The notes below the pieces were generated by a model, which had not been told where the DNA came from, did not search any database, and saw only the letters and a list, made by a program, of their open reading frames with translations. From NCBI GenBank assembly GCA_037071015.1, contig JBAMOY010000001.1:1-64000 (forward strand): a stretch of 64,000 nt of DNA, in the 5' to 3' direction. Each line of letters begins with the position of its first letter. Positions within the stretch are counted from its first letter, which is position 1. The DNA is from JBAMOY01 sp037071015. GTDB taxonomy: Bacteria; Bacillota_I; Bacilli_A; RF39; UBA660. The position numbers were made by a program, and so were the translations under genes. Below are positions 53,509-64,000 of this stretch, in pieces.

Positions 53509-54330
53509 ATGACATTTGATAGTGTTGTCAGTTTAGTTATCAAACTAATAGATGTATTATTAGTTTGGATGGTTCTTTATTATATTTTAAAAAGTTTACG
53601 TAAAAATGTTAAAATGATTTTGCTATTTAAAGGAATATTGATTATTTTTGCTTTAAAAATTGTTAGTGATTTATTGGATTTGGTGACAATTAATTACTTA
53701 CTTGATTATGTAATTACTTGGGGACCATTAGCGCTGATTGTTATTTTTCAACCAGAAATACGTAATGTATTAGAACAATTAGGCCGCAGTCAACTTCTAG
53801 GTCGTCATAAAGTATTGACGGTTGATGAACGCGAAAAGGTTGTTTATGAAATTGTTCAAGCTTTAGACTATCTAAAAAAAGCTCACATTGGAGCTTTAAT
53901 GGTCTTTGAAAGAGATAATAGTTTAATCGAGTATATTGAAAAGTCAAAAAAATTATATGCAGATATATCTAGTGAACTTTTAATATCTATCTTTTTCCCA
54001 AATAACCCACTTCATGATGGCGGAGTTATTATTCAAGGAGATAAAATAACTAGTGCTGGTGCAGTTTTCCCGACTAGTGATAATTTGAAAATCAGTAAAC
54101 GTTTAGGCACTCGTCATAGGGCCGCACTAGGGATATCAGAACAAACTGATTGTATTGCTATTATAGCATCAGAAGAAACTGGTCGTTTATCTATTGCCGT
54201 TGGTGGTGAGTTAAATTACAATTTGACACTAGATGAAGTTAAACTTATGCTTCTCGACGAATTGCGTCCTAAGAAAGCTGTTATCGAGGATGAAGAAGAG
54301 GAGGAAGTAACTAATGAAGAAAATGTTTAA
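53509..54330 (+). CDS. cdaA: diadenylate cyclase CdaA
   Basis: A 273-residue membrane enzyme that makes cyclic di-AMP from two ATP. Three N-terminal helices are followed by the DAC domain with the catalytic DGA-type motif HDGGVII (H169-D170) and RHR motif in GTRHRAALG (R202-H203-R204). Full length. c-di-AMP controls potassium and osmolyte transport and wall homeostasis. It overlaps ybbR (cdaR) by 17 bases, the conserved cdaA-cdaR arrangement. Confidence 0.95.
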   Translation: MTFDSVVSLVIKLIDVLLVWMVLYYILKSLRKNVKMILLFKGILIIFALKIVSDLLDLVTINYLLDYVITWGPLALIVIFQPEIRNVLEQLGRSQLLGRHKVLTVDEREKVVYEIVQALDYLKKAHIGALMVFERDNSLIEYIEKSKKLYADISSELLISIFFPNNPLHDGGVIIQGDKITSAGAVFPTSDNLKISKRLGTRHRAALGISEQTDCIAIIASEETGRLSIAVGGELNYNLTLDEVKLMLLDELRPKKAVIEDEEEEEVTNEENV

Positions 54331-55669
54331 GGGAATCAAAATATTTTTCAAGAATATTACGCATTTAATTGATAAAAAAATAATTCTTCCTATTACAAAA
54401 ATAATTCTTAATATAAGTAATAAATTTGATAAATCAGGTCGTAAATTTGAAAATTGGTTATCTAAAAGTAACACCTTGCTTTTTATATCACTATTTTTAG
54501 CAGTCGGTGTCTTTATAGCTGTTGATCAAAAAATCTTGATTTTTTCTGAAAGTTCAGCAGAAGTGTTAAAGTCTCAACCTGTTAACGTTATTTATAATGA
54601 AGAAGCATATGTCATTGAGGGGCTTCCTGAGACCGTTGATGTCACTTTAATTGGAAGCAAAACGGATTTATACATTGCTAAGCAATCACCATCATATGAT
54701 ATTACAGTTGACTTAACAGGACTAAAACCTGGGACACATAAAGTTAATATTAAATATAATCAAGCTTCAACAACTATCGATTATAAGGTTAACCCATCAG
54801 TTGCTACTGTTATAATTTATCCTAAGGTATCATCAACTAAGACATTATCTTATGATTTATTAAATCAAGATAGTTTGGATTCTAAGTTGGTTATTAAAAA
54901 TGTTAATATCAGTGAAGATAAAGTAGTTGTTAAAGGTGCTGAACACCAAATTGCTGAAGTAGCTACTGTCAAAGCATTAGTTGATGTCAAAAATCTAGTC
55001 AAACAAGAGGTTGGTACTAATACTTTAAAAGATGTACCATTAAAGGCTTATAATGAAAAGGGCGAAGTAGTTGATGTAGAAATTGTACCAGCTAAAATGG
55101 ATGTTGATGTCGAACTAGCATCACCAAGCAAAGAATTACCAATTAAGGTTATTCCGACAGGTGAAGTGGTATTTGGTAAAGCTATCAGTTCTATAAATAT
55201 TAGTGAAACTAAAGTCTTAGTTTATGGTGATGCTGATACTTTAGATCAACTTCAATATATTCCATTAAAAGTAGACGTTAGTGATTTAAATTCTAATCAT
55301 CAATATAAATTAGAACTAGATAAACCAGTTGGTGTAAGATCAATGAGCGTTAATAACGTTACAGTTAATGTGACTTTAGATAAAGCTACAGAACGTAGAT
55401 TAAATAATATTAATATCGAATATAAAAATTTAAGTGATGCTTATACAGTACAAGGAGTAAGCGCTGATGACATTTCAGTTGATATTAACTTAAAAGGAGT
55501 TAAATCAGTTATCGAACAAATCAGTGCCGATGATGTATCTGCTTATTTAGATTTAAAAGGATATGGCGCCGGCGAATACGAAGTCGAGGTAAAAGTTGAA
55601 GGTAGTGACGTTAAAGTTCAATACGTTTCAATGACAAAAAAAGTTAAAATAAAAATTGTTAAAAAATAA
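54314..55669 (+). CDS. cdaR: YbbR-domain regulator of CdaA (CdaR)
   Basis: A 451-residue protein with one transmembrane helix (NTLLFISLFLAVGVFIAVDQK, about 55-76) and a row of YbbR domains outside the cell, each about 85 residues. Repeated strand signatures are visible: VNVIYNEEAYVIEGLPETVDVTLIGSKTDLY, VVKGAEHQIAEVATVKALVDV, VLVYGDADTLDQLQYIPLKVDV and VDINLKGVKSVIEQISADDVSAYLDL. YbbR/CdaR binds CdaA and modulates c-di-AMP synthesis. It overlaps cdaA by 17 bases and is followed by a bidirectional terminator. The canonical glmM does not follow within the window. Confidence 0.9.
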   Translation: MKKMFKGIKIFFKNITHLIDKKIILPITKIILNISNKFDKSGRKFENWLSKSNTLLFISLFLAVGVFIAVDQKILIFSESSAEVLKSQPVNVIYNEEAYVIEGLPETVDVTLIGSKTDLYIAKQSPSYDITVDLTGLKPGTHKVNIKYNQASTTIDYKVNPSVATVIIYPKVSSTKTLSYDLLNQDSLDSKLVIKNVNISEDKVVVKGAEHQIAEVATVKALVDVKNLVKQEVGTNTLKDVPLKAYNEKGEVVDVEIVPAKMDVDVELASPSKELPIKVIPTGEVVFGKAISSINISETKVLVYGDADTLDQLQYIPLKVDVSDLNSNHQYKLELDKPVGVRSMSVNNVTVNVTLDKATERRLNNINIEYKNLSDAYTVQGVSADDISVDINLKGVKSVIEQISADDVSAYLDLKGYGAGEYEVEVKVEGSDVKVQYVSMTKKVKIKIVKK

Positions 55670-55695
55670 AAGGCTTTTTAAAGTCTTTTATTTTG
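55665..55695. terminator. bidirectional terminator between cdaR and DUF378
   Basis: AATAAAAGGCTTT and AAAGTCTTTTATT form a long stem (one G-T pair) around TT between convergent genes. Confidence 0.7.
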
Positions 55696-55888
55696 TTTCA
55701 ATATGATTAAATAAGATTCCTATATTTATTAGTCCGGCAATTCCAACAATTGTATATACAATTCTTGTAAGCATACTCATTGTTCCAAATAAGAAAGCCA
55801 CTAAATCGAAATCTAAAATTCCTACAAGTAACCAATTAATAGCACCAATGATAGTGATTACTAAACAAGTTTTTTGTAATGTTTCCAT
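55688..55888 (-). CDS. DUF378 two-helix membrane protein
   Basis: A 66-residue protein with two transmembrane helices: LVITIIGAINWLLVGILDFDLVAFLFG and RIVYTIVGIAGLINIGIL. The GAINWLLVG...YTIVGIAGL pattern is the DUF378 signature, a small membrane family of unknown function common in Bacillota and often expressed during sporulation or stress. Start at 55888 is set by AAAGGAG on the - strand. Confidence 0.8.
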   Translation of the reverse strand: METLQKTCLVITIIGAINWLLVGILDFDLVAFLFGTMSMLTRIVYTIVGIAGLINIGILFNHIETK

Positions 55889-56005
55889 AATAATCTCCTT
55901 TCGTTTAATTATCACTTATAATATCCCCAATAAATATTTTTTTATTCATTCATAATTAAAAATATAATGCCATATAATTAAATGAAATAAATAAGAGGTG
56001 GAAAA

Positions 56006-57001
56006 ATGAAGAAAATTTTAATGTTATTGGCGCTTGTTTTTTGTTTGACTTTAACTGGATGTGGTAAATATGGCGAAAAAGATTTAATTAAGGATCTTAG
56101 TAAAAAAATCAATAATTCTAAAGGATATTATTTAAATGGAACTTTAGAAATGGTTAATAATGATGACAAATATTCATATGATGTTAATGTTTCATATTCA
56201 TCCAATGATAATTTTAAAGTTAGTCTTAAAAATAAAAATAATAATCATGAGCAAATTATTTTAAGAAACGGCGAAGGAGTTTATGTGCTAACGCCATCTT
56301 TAAATAAAAGTTTTAAATTTCAAAGCGAGTGGCCATATAATAATTCGCAGTCATATATTTTGCAGAATATAATGAATGATATTAAAAATGATAAAAATTT
56401 AGAATTTAAAACAACTAAAGATGGTTATACAATTACTACAACTGTTGATTATCCTAGTAATAAAGATTTAAAGTCACAAATAATATATATAGATAAAAAG
56501 TTAAATATTAAAAAAGTTGAAGTTTTAGACAAAAATAAACAAGTTCACATTAAAATGACTTTTGAATCGATTGATTTAAAAGCAACTTATAATGATAAGT
56601 ATTTTACGCTTAAAGAAAATATGGCTTCTGCTACTATCGAAGAAACAGAAACAACCTCAAAAATCGAGGATATTATTTATCCAATGTATATGCCAGCTAA
56701 TACCAGACTAACTGGTCAAGATACCGTTGCTAAGGAAGATGGCGAAAGGATTATTTTGACATTTGATGGTGACAAACCATTTATGTTAGTACAAGAAACG
56801 GTAAGTAAAGATGATGAGCTAACAACCGTTTTAGTTGATGGTGAACCGCTTTTAATTGCTGATAGTGTAGCTGCAGTTAATGATTATTCTATAAATTGGG
56901 TTAGTAATGGTATTGAATATTATGTCGTTTCATCGGATATGGATAGCGAAGAGCTTATCAGTGTAGCTGCTTCAATAGCTGTTATGCCAGTATCAAAATA
57001 G
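56006..57001 (+). CDS. LolA-like lipoprotein, YdcC/GerS type
   Basis: A 331-residue lipoprotein (signal peptide with lipobox LTLTGC). The mature part resembles the LolA-fold proteins YdcC and GerS of spore-formers: repeated antiparallel strands such as GYYLNGTLEMVNNDDKYSYDVNVSYSSNDNFKVSLKNKNNNHEQIILRNGEGVYVLTPSL and the bottom-strand pattern around residues 120-200. GerS in clostridia aids cortex processing during germination. The C-terminal 110 residues (about 215-331) form an extra domain. It probably works at the outer face of a membrane; a sporulation link is inference based on the family and the CotZ-like gene nearby. Confidence 0.7.
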   Translation: MKKILMLLALVFCLTLTGCGKYGEKDLIKDLSKKINNSKGYYLNGTLEMVNNDDKYSYDVNVSYSSNDNFKVSLKNKNNNHEQIILRNGEGVYVLTPSLNKSFKFQSEWPYNNSQSYILQNIMNDIKNDKNLEFKTTKDGYTITTTVDYPSNKDLKSQIIYIDKKLNIKKVEVLDKNKQVHIKMTFESIDLKATYNDKYFTLKENMASATIEETETTSKIEDIIYPMYMPANTRLTGQDTVAKEDGERIILTFDGDKPFMLVQETVSKDDELTTVLVDGEPLLIADSVAAVNDYSINWVSNGIEYYVVSSDMDSEELISVAASIAVMPVSK

Positions 57002-57023
57002 ATATATATATCTATTTTTTTCT
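56996..57023 (+). terminator. terminator after YdcC/GerS-like gene
   Basis: AAATAGATAT and ATATCTATTT pair around TA and are followed by T residues. Confidence 0.65.
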
Positions 57024-57053
57024 TTTTATGATATAATAAAAAAGGTGATGAAA

Positions 57054-57593
57054 ATGACTAAAAAAAAGAAAAGCAAAAAAACAACAAATATTAATCGTGG
57101 TTATACAGAGACTGGTAACGATAACACTGTTCAAAACTTAATCAAAATTATTCTAATAATAGCGGCCGCATTTGTCTTGTTTTATATGATAACTTATTTT
57201 GTAACTAAACATAATAAGAAATATAGTTGGGAGAATAATAATGAATCCTCTATAATTCAATATGATAAAATCATGTTTGGGACTTTATTTTCCCAAGGCG
57301 CTGATGAGTATTATGCGTTAGCAGTTGCAGATTCTAATGATAATAAAGATATATATGATACATATATAGCAATGTATAAAGATAAAGACGAAGCTTTAAG
57401 TTTTTATACAATCGATTTGGATTCGGCGTTTAATAAGAAATATCTTAGTGAAAATAGTAATTTAGAAACCAATGATTTAAATGAGCTAAAAGTTAAGGAG
57501 ACCACGTTATTTAAAATTAAAAATTCTAAAATTATTGAACACATTGAAGGTAATGAACAAATTATCGAAAAATTTAAAAGTTTAGTTAAATAG
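57054..57593 (+). CDS. single-pass membrane protein of unknown function
   Basis: A 179-residue protein with a strongly basic N-terminus (MTKKKKSKKTTN), one transmembrane helix (LIKIILIIAAAFVLFYMITYFV) and an extracytoplasmic acidic domain that includes IMFGTLFSQGADEYYALAVADSNDNKDIYDTYIAMYKDKDEA. This middle pattern is a thioredoxin-like or PsbP-like strand-helix arrangement but has no recognisable active site. The start at 57054 follows AAGGTGATG; an earlier in-frame ATG lies within that Shine-Dalgarno region. Terminator follows. Confidence 0.6.
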   Translation: MTKKKKSKKTTNINRGYTETGNDNTVQNLIKIILIIAAAFVLFYMITYFVTKHNKKYSWENNNESSIIQYDKIMFGTLFSQGADEYYALAVADSNDNKDIYDTYIAMYKDKDEALSFYTIDLDSAFNKKYLSENSNLETNDLNELKVKETTLFKIKNSKIIEHIEGNEQIIEKFKSLVK

Positions 57594-57617
57594 AAACATC
57601 CATTGGATGTTTTTTTG
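57594..57617 (+). terminator. terminator after single-pass protein gene
   Basis: AAACATCC-ATT-GGATGTTT followed by T residues. Confidence 0.75.
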
Positions 57618-57692
57618 TAAATAATTGTATAAAAATGCATAAAGTTAGTTTTTAATGATTAAAATATGATATATTAATAAAGGTGATGCTTA

Positions 57693-58883
57693 ATGAAAAA
57701 TAACAGTTCTGCATTTGCCACCAAAGAAGTGGTGACATTAGTTATTATAACTTGTATTGTTAGTTTTATAATGGGAGCTATCTTTTTTGGAAATGATAGT
57801 GGTTCAAATAAGTTATTAGATAATGAGCTTAATGAATTTATTGAACAATACGATTATATAGTTAATAATTACTATGAAGATGTGGATAAAAAGGAACTTA
57901 TTAATGGGGCTATCAAAGGTATGGTTGAATCTTTAGGAGACGATTATAGCGTTTATCTAGAACAGTCAAGTTCTGAAAACTTTAATATCACTTTGAACGG
58001 TAGTTATGAAGGTATTGGCATCAGTGTTGCAACATCTGCCAATAATGAAATTGTAATAGTAGGAGTTTTTGACAATTCCCCAGCATCCAAGGCTGGTTTA
58101 AAACCACTGGATATAATTAAAAGTTTTGACGGTGAAGATTTAACGAATAAAACAGCTACGGAGCTTACTAATATGATTAAGAAAAGCTCTAAGAAAAGCA
58201 TTAGTTTGGGAATCTTGCGTGACGGTGAAGAAAAATACGTAACAGTTGAAAAGGATGTTGTTACTTTAAACTCTGTATCATCTAAAATATTAAATGAAAA
58301 TAATATTAATATAGGTTATATACAAGTTAGTATTTTTGCGGAAAACACATATAAACAATTTAAAGAACAATTGTCGAATTTAGAAAAGAAGGGTATTGAT
58401 AGTTTAATAATTGATTTACGTGGAAACTCTGGTGGACATTTAGATACTGTTACAGATATGACATCACTGTTTTTAGATTCTAAGAAAGTAATATATCAAA
58501 TTCAGACAAAAACTAAAACCGAGAAAATATATTCAAATGGAAAAAAGAATAAAAGCTATCCTATATATATATTAATTGATGCTGATAGTGCTTCCGCTTC
58601 TGAAGTTATGGCATCGGCTTTAAGCGAACAACTTGGTGCTAAGCTAGTTGGAGAAAATAGCTATGGTAAAGGAACTGTACAAGAGGTTAAATACACCTCT
58701 AGCGGGGATCAATATAAATTTACGACCAAAAAGTGGCTAACATCTAAAGGTGTTTGGATTAAAGGTAAGGGGTTAAAGCCAGATATAGAAATAAAACTAA
58801 ATGAAGAATATTTAAATAATCCTAGTGAAGAAAATGACAATCAATTAAATGAATTAATCAAAATTATATCTAATAACAAATAG
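57693..58883 (+). CDS. S41 C-terminal processing peptidase (CtpB-like)
   Basis: A 396-residue membrane-anchored serine protease. One N-terminal helix (VTLVIITCIVSFIMGAIFFG) is followed by a PDZ domain (YEGIGISVATSANNEIVIVGVFDNSPASKAGLKPLDIIKSFDG, about 107-150) and the S41 catalytic domain. The Ser-Lys dyad is in the SASASE segment (299-304) and K326 in SYGKGTVQ. RGNSGGHLD is the usual oxyanion region. Such proteases cut substrates from their C-termini outside the membrane; CtpB in Bacillus is used in spore formation. Full length. The spore role is a possibility, not shown by the sequence. Confidence 0.92.
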   Translation: MKNNSSAFATKEVVTLVIITCIVSFIMGAIFFGNDSGSNKLLDNELNEFIEQYDYIVNNYYEDVDKKELINGAIKGMVESLGDDYSVYLEQSSSENFNITLNGSYEGIGISVATSANNEIVIVGVFDNSPASKAGLKPLDIIKSFDGEDLTNKTATELTNMIKKSSKKSISLGILRDGEEKYVTVEKDVVTLNSVSSKILNENNINIGYIQVSIFAENTYKQFKEQLSNLEKKGIDSLIIDLRGNSGGHLDTVTDMTSLFLDSKKVIYQIQTKTKTEKIYSNGKKNKSYPIYILIDADSASASEVMASALSEQLGAKLVGENSYGKGTVQEVKYTSSGDQYKFTTKKWLTSKGVWIKGKGLKPDIEIKLNEEYLNNPSEENDNQLNELIKIISNNK

Positions 58884-58910
58884 AGAAAGAAAGTACTCTT
58901 TCTTTTTTTT
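58884..58910 (+). terminator. terminator after S41 protease gene
   Basis: AGAAAGA and TCTTTCT pair around AAGTAC and are followed by eight T residues. Confidence 0.75.
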
Positions 58911-58945
58911 GCCAAACAATGTATAATATTTTACAGGAGGCAGTT

Positions 58946-59485
58946 ATGAAAAACATGTGTATTGGCGATAAACTTCAGATACAGTGCTATAAACACAATG
59001 GACATATTCATCGTGCCTGGGATGAAGCAGTAGTACTAGATGTCAAAAAAGAATACATTGTATTTGGAAATAATAAAACCTTGGTTACCGAAGCCGAAGG
59101 TAATGCGTGGAAGACTAAAGAACCGGCGATAATGTACTTTTTCAAAAATGAATGGTTTAATATAATATGTCAGTTAAAAAAGGATGGGGTATACTATTAT
59201 TGTAATATTGCATCCCCATTTATAATAGAAGAAGAAACAATTAAGTATATTGACTATGATTTAGATCTTAGAATTTTTCCGACGGGTGAATACAAAATAT
59301 TAGATAGATTGGAATATAAAAGACATCAAAAGTTAATGAATTATTCCAATGAGCTATCTAGCGTCGTGGAAACAGCTTTAGAACATCTTATATCATTATA
59401 TAATAAGAAAGCTATATTTTTTGATCATAATAAAAATTATGAATATTACACTCAATATAAAAGTATAAAAAACGAAGAAAAATAG
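58946..59485 (+). CDS. DUF402 nucleoside di/triphosphatase (Ntdp/YgaC-like)
   Basis: A 179-residue soluble protein of the DUF402 family, most like the YgaC/Ntdp nucleoside tri- and diphosphatases of Bacilli. Typical features are QCYKHNGHIHRAWDEAVVLD near the start, EPAIMYFFKNEWFNIICQLKKDGVYYYCNIASP in the middle, and YIDYDLDLRIFPTGEYKILDRLEYKRH near the end, which carries the metal-binding aspartates. The start at 58946 follows AGGAGG. It is the last gene before the rRNA operon. Confidence 0.87.
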   Translation: MKNMCIGDKLQIQCYKHNGHIHRAWDEAVVLDVKKEYIVFGNNKTLVTEAEGNAWKTKEPAIMYFFKNEWFNIICQLKKDGVYYYCNIASPFIIEEETIKYIDYDLDLRIFPTGEYKILDRLEYKRHQKLMNYSNELSSVVETALEHLISLYNKKAIFFDHNKNYEYYTQYKSIKNEEK

Positions 59486-59546
59486 TAATTAAACTAATTA
59501 TAGTGAATATAATATAAATGAACAAAAAGAAAATTGAAAAAAAGTG

Positions 59547-59575
59547 TTGACAGTTGAATTTTTGTTTGATATATT
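59547..59575 (+). promoter_or_regulatory. rrn promoter P1
   Basis: TTGACA at 59547-59552, a 17-base spacer and TATATT at 59570-59575. Confidence 0.85.
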
Positions 59576-59647
59576 AGTGATACTTTTTCGCAAGAAAGAG
59601 AATTAATGTTAAGTTTTGTCAATTCTTAAAAAAGTTTAAAAAGACTA

Positions 59648-59676
59648 TTGACTTACTACTTAACATTTGGTATATT
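59648..59676 (+). promoter_or_regulatory. rrn promoter P2
   Basis: TTGACT at 59648-59653, a 17-base spacer and TATATT at 59671-59676. The sequence TTTGG just before the -10 is shared with P3. Confidence 0.82.
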
Positions 59677-59760
59677 AAGTTTACCTTCCAAGGCAAATCT
59701 TCAATAATTTGACATAACAAAAACAAAATTTGAAAATTTGCAAAAAAAGTCAAAAAACAC

Positions 59761-59789
59761 TTGACTTCATCAAATTGGTTTGGTATATT
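59761..59789 (+). promoter_or_regulatory. rrn promoter P3
   Basis: TTGACT at 59761-59766, a 17-base spacer and TATATT at 59784-59789. It lies about 105 bases before the 16S 5' end. Confidence 0.82.
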
Positions 59790-59894
59790 AGTAGTGCTCT
59801 TGCAAAAAAAGAGCAAGAATGATCTTTGAAAACTGAGCAAAACGTCGATTTCATATTTGGTCAGGAAAAACAAAATTCGAAAAAAGAAATTTTT

Positions 59895-61453
<1,559 letters not shown>

Positions 61454-61699
61454 ATGGAGAAAGATTATTATACGTATCTGATCAATATGACGAAAAGTTT
61501 TGCTTAGTTTTGAGAGATTATTCTCTCACTTTATCTTTCTATGAAGGATAAAGGAAATAGTTCTTTGAAAACTAGATAATGTGGTAGTGATACACCAAAA
61601 GAGCCCCAATCTTTGATTGGAAAACTGTCGGGTGTATCACATTAAAATATCTCATCAAATTAGGAAAATTCAAGTCTTATTTTATATAAGACAACAAAT
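61454..61699. other. 16S-23S spacer without tRNA genes
   Basis: About 246 bases. I find no tRNA cloverleaf. It has the trailer half of the 16S processing stem (61478-61514), a TTCTTTGAAAACTAGA motif (61561 on) like that in the leader, and a hairpin in which GTGATACACC (61587-61596) pairs with GGTGTATCAC (61631-61640) with inner CCAATC/GATTGG. Confidence 0.8.

Positions 61700-64000
<2,301 letters not shown>

Larger units (their letters stand above)
59486..59894. other. rRNA operon promoter and leader region
   Basis: About 410 bases with no gene. It holds three tandem promoters (59547, 59648 and 59761) and the leader half of a 16S processing stem (59829-59864). After the third promoter, GCTCTT and AAGAGC form a short hairpin, followed by TTTGAAAACTGAGC, a motif repeated in the spacer after 16S. 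Confidence 0.8.

Noticed and set aside
61454..61699. tRNA-Ile or tRNA-Ala in the rRNA spacer
   Set aside because: No cloverleaf or TTCRANTC-type T loop is present. The strongest fold is a simple hairpin at 61587-61640.

Overview
This window comes from a very AT-rich, low-GC member of the Bacillota (Bacilli type). TGG encodes tryptophan and TGA is used as a stop, so the code is the standard bacterial one and not the mollicute code. Peptidoglycan-related genes (PopT/DUF368, CdaA-YbbR, a glucosaminidase-like protein) imply a walled cell. A CotZ/CotY-type coat protein, a triple-LysM protein and a YdcC/GerS-like lipoprotein suggest a sporulating lineage or sporulating ancestry. The 16S rRNA has unusual bases at normally universal positions and most resembles uncultured gut Bacilli (RF39/Erysipelotrichales neighbourhood). 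That placement is tentative because no alignment could be run.

Region 1 (1-14.6 kb) is accessory. It holds an HD-domain protein, an unknown protein, a serine recombinase broken by frameshifts, and a 470-bp repeat-rich noncoding stretch. A tightly packed seven-gene operon follows at 4298-14106, closed by a strong terminator at 14212. Its order is: Fic protein, type III Mod, type III Res, a second adenine methyltransferase of Eco57I type, a protein with two GHKL ATPase modules (an Hsp90/MutL-like one at the N-terminus and a complete histidine-kinase core at the C-terminus), a stand-alone receiver protein, and a PtuB-like HNH nuclease. I read this as a restriction-modification system joined to a two-component-style nuclease module. 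It is the best candidate here for an undescribed defence system.

Region 2 (14.6-30 kb) mixes chromosomal genes with signalling islands. It has a transglutaminase-fold protein with a small partner, an hsp20-htpG pair behind a CIRCE operator, a GDSL hydrolase, a YnbB-like PLP enzyme, a kinase-fold protein, a secreted muramidase-like protein behind a palindrome/terminator leader, a TtcA-like PP-loop enzyme and glutamyl-tRNA synthetase. A complete agr quorum-sensing system is arranged convergently: agrA-agrC on the + strand and agrD-agrB on the - strand. The 41-residue agrD lies between the two pairs.

Region 3 (30-59.5 kb) is mostly core genome: csp, hpf, secA, a UvrD-like helicase, a Ca2+-type P-ATPase, an orphan pseudopilin, a diaminopentanoate-dehydrogenase-like enzyme, a catalytically eroded P1B-ATPase homologue, PRPP synthetase, PopT, the spore-type genes, a stand-alone ClpA/B D1 ATPase, trmL, cdaA-ybbR, an S41 protease and a DUF402 phosphatase. 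Three membrane-anchored thioredoxin-fold proteins are scattered through it.

Region 4 (59.5-64 kb) is an rRNA operon. It has three tandem near-consensus promoters, 16S, a tRNA-free spacer, and a 23S gene cut by the window end.
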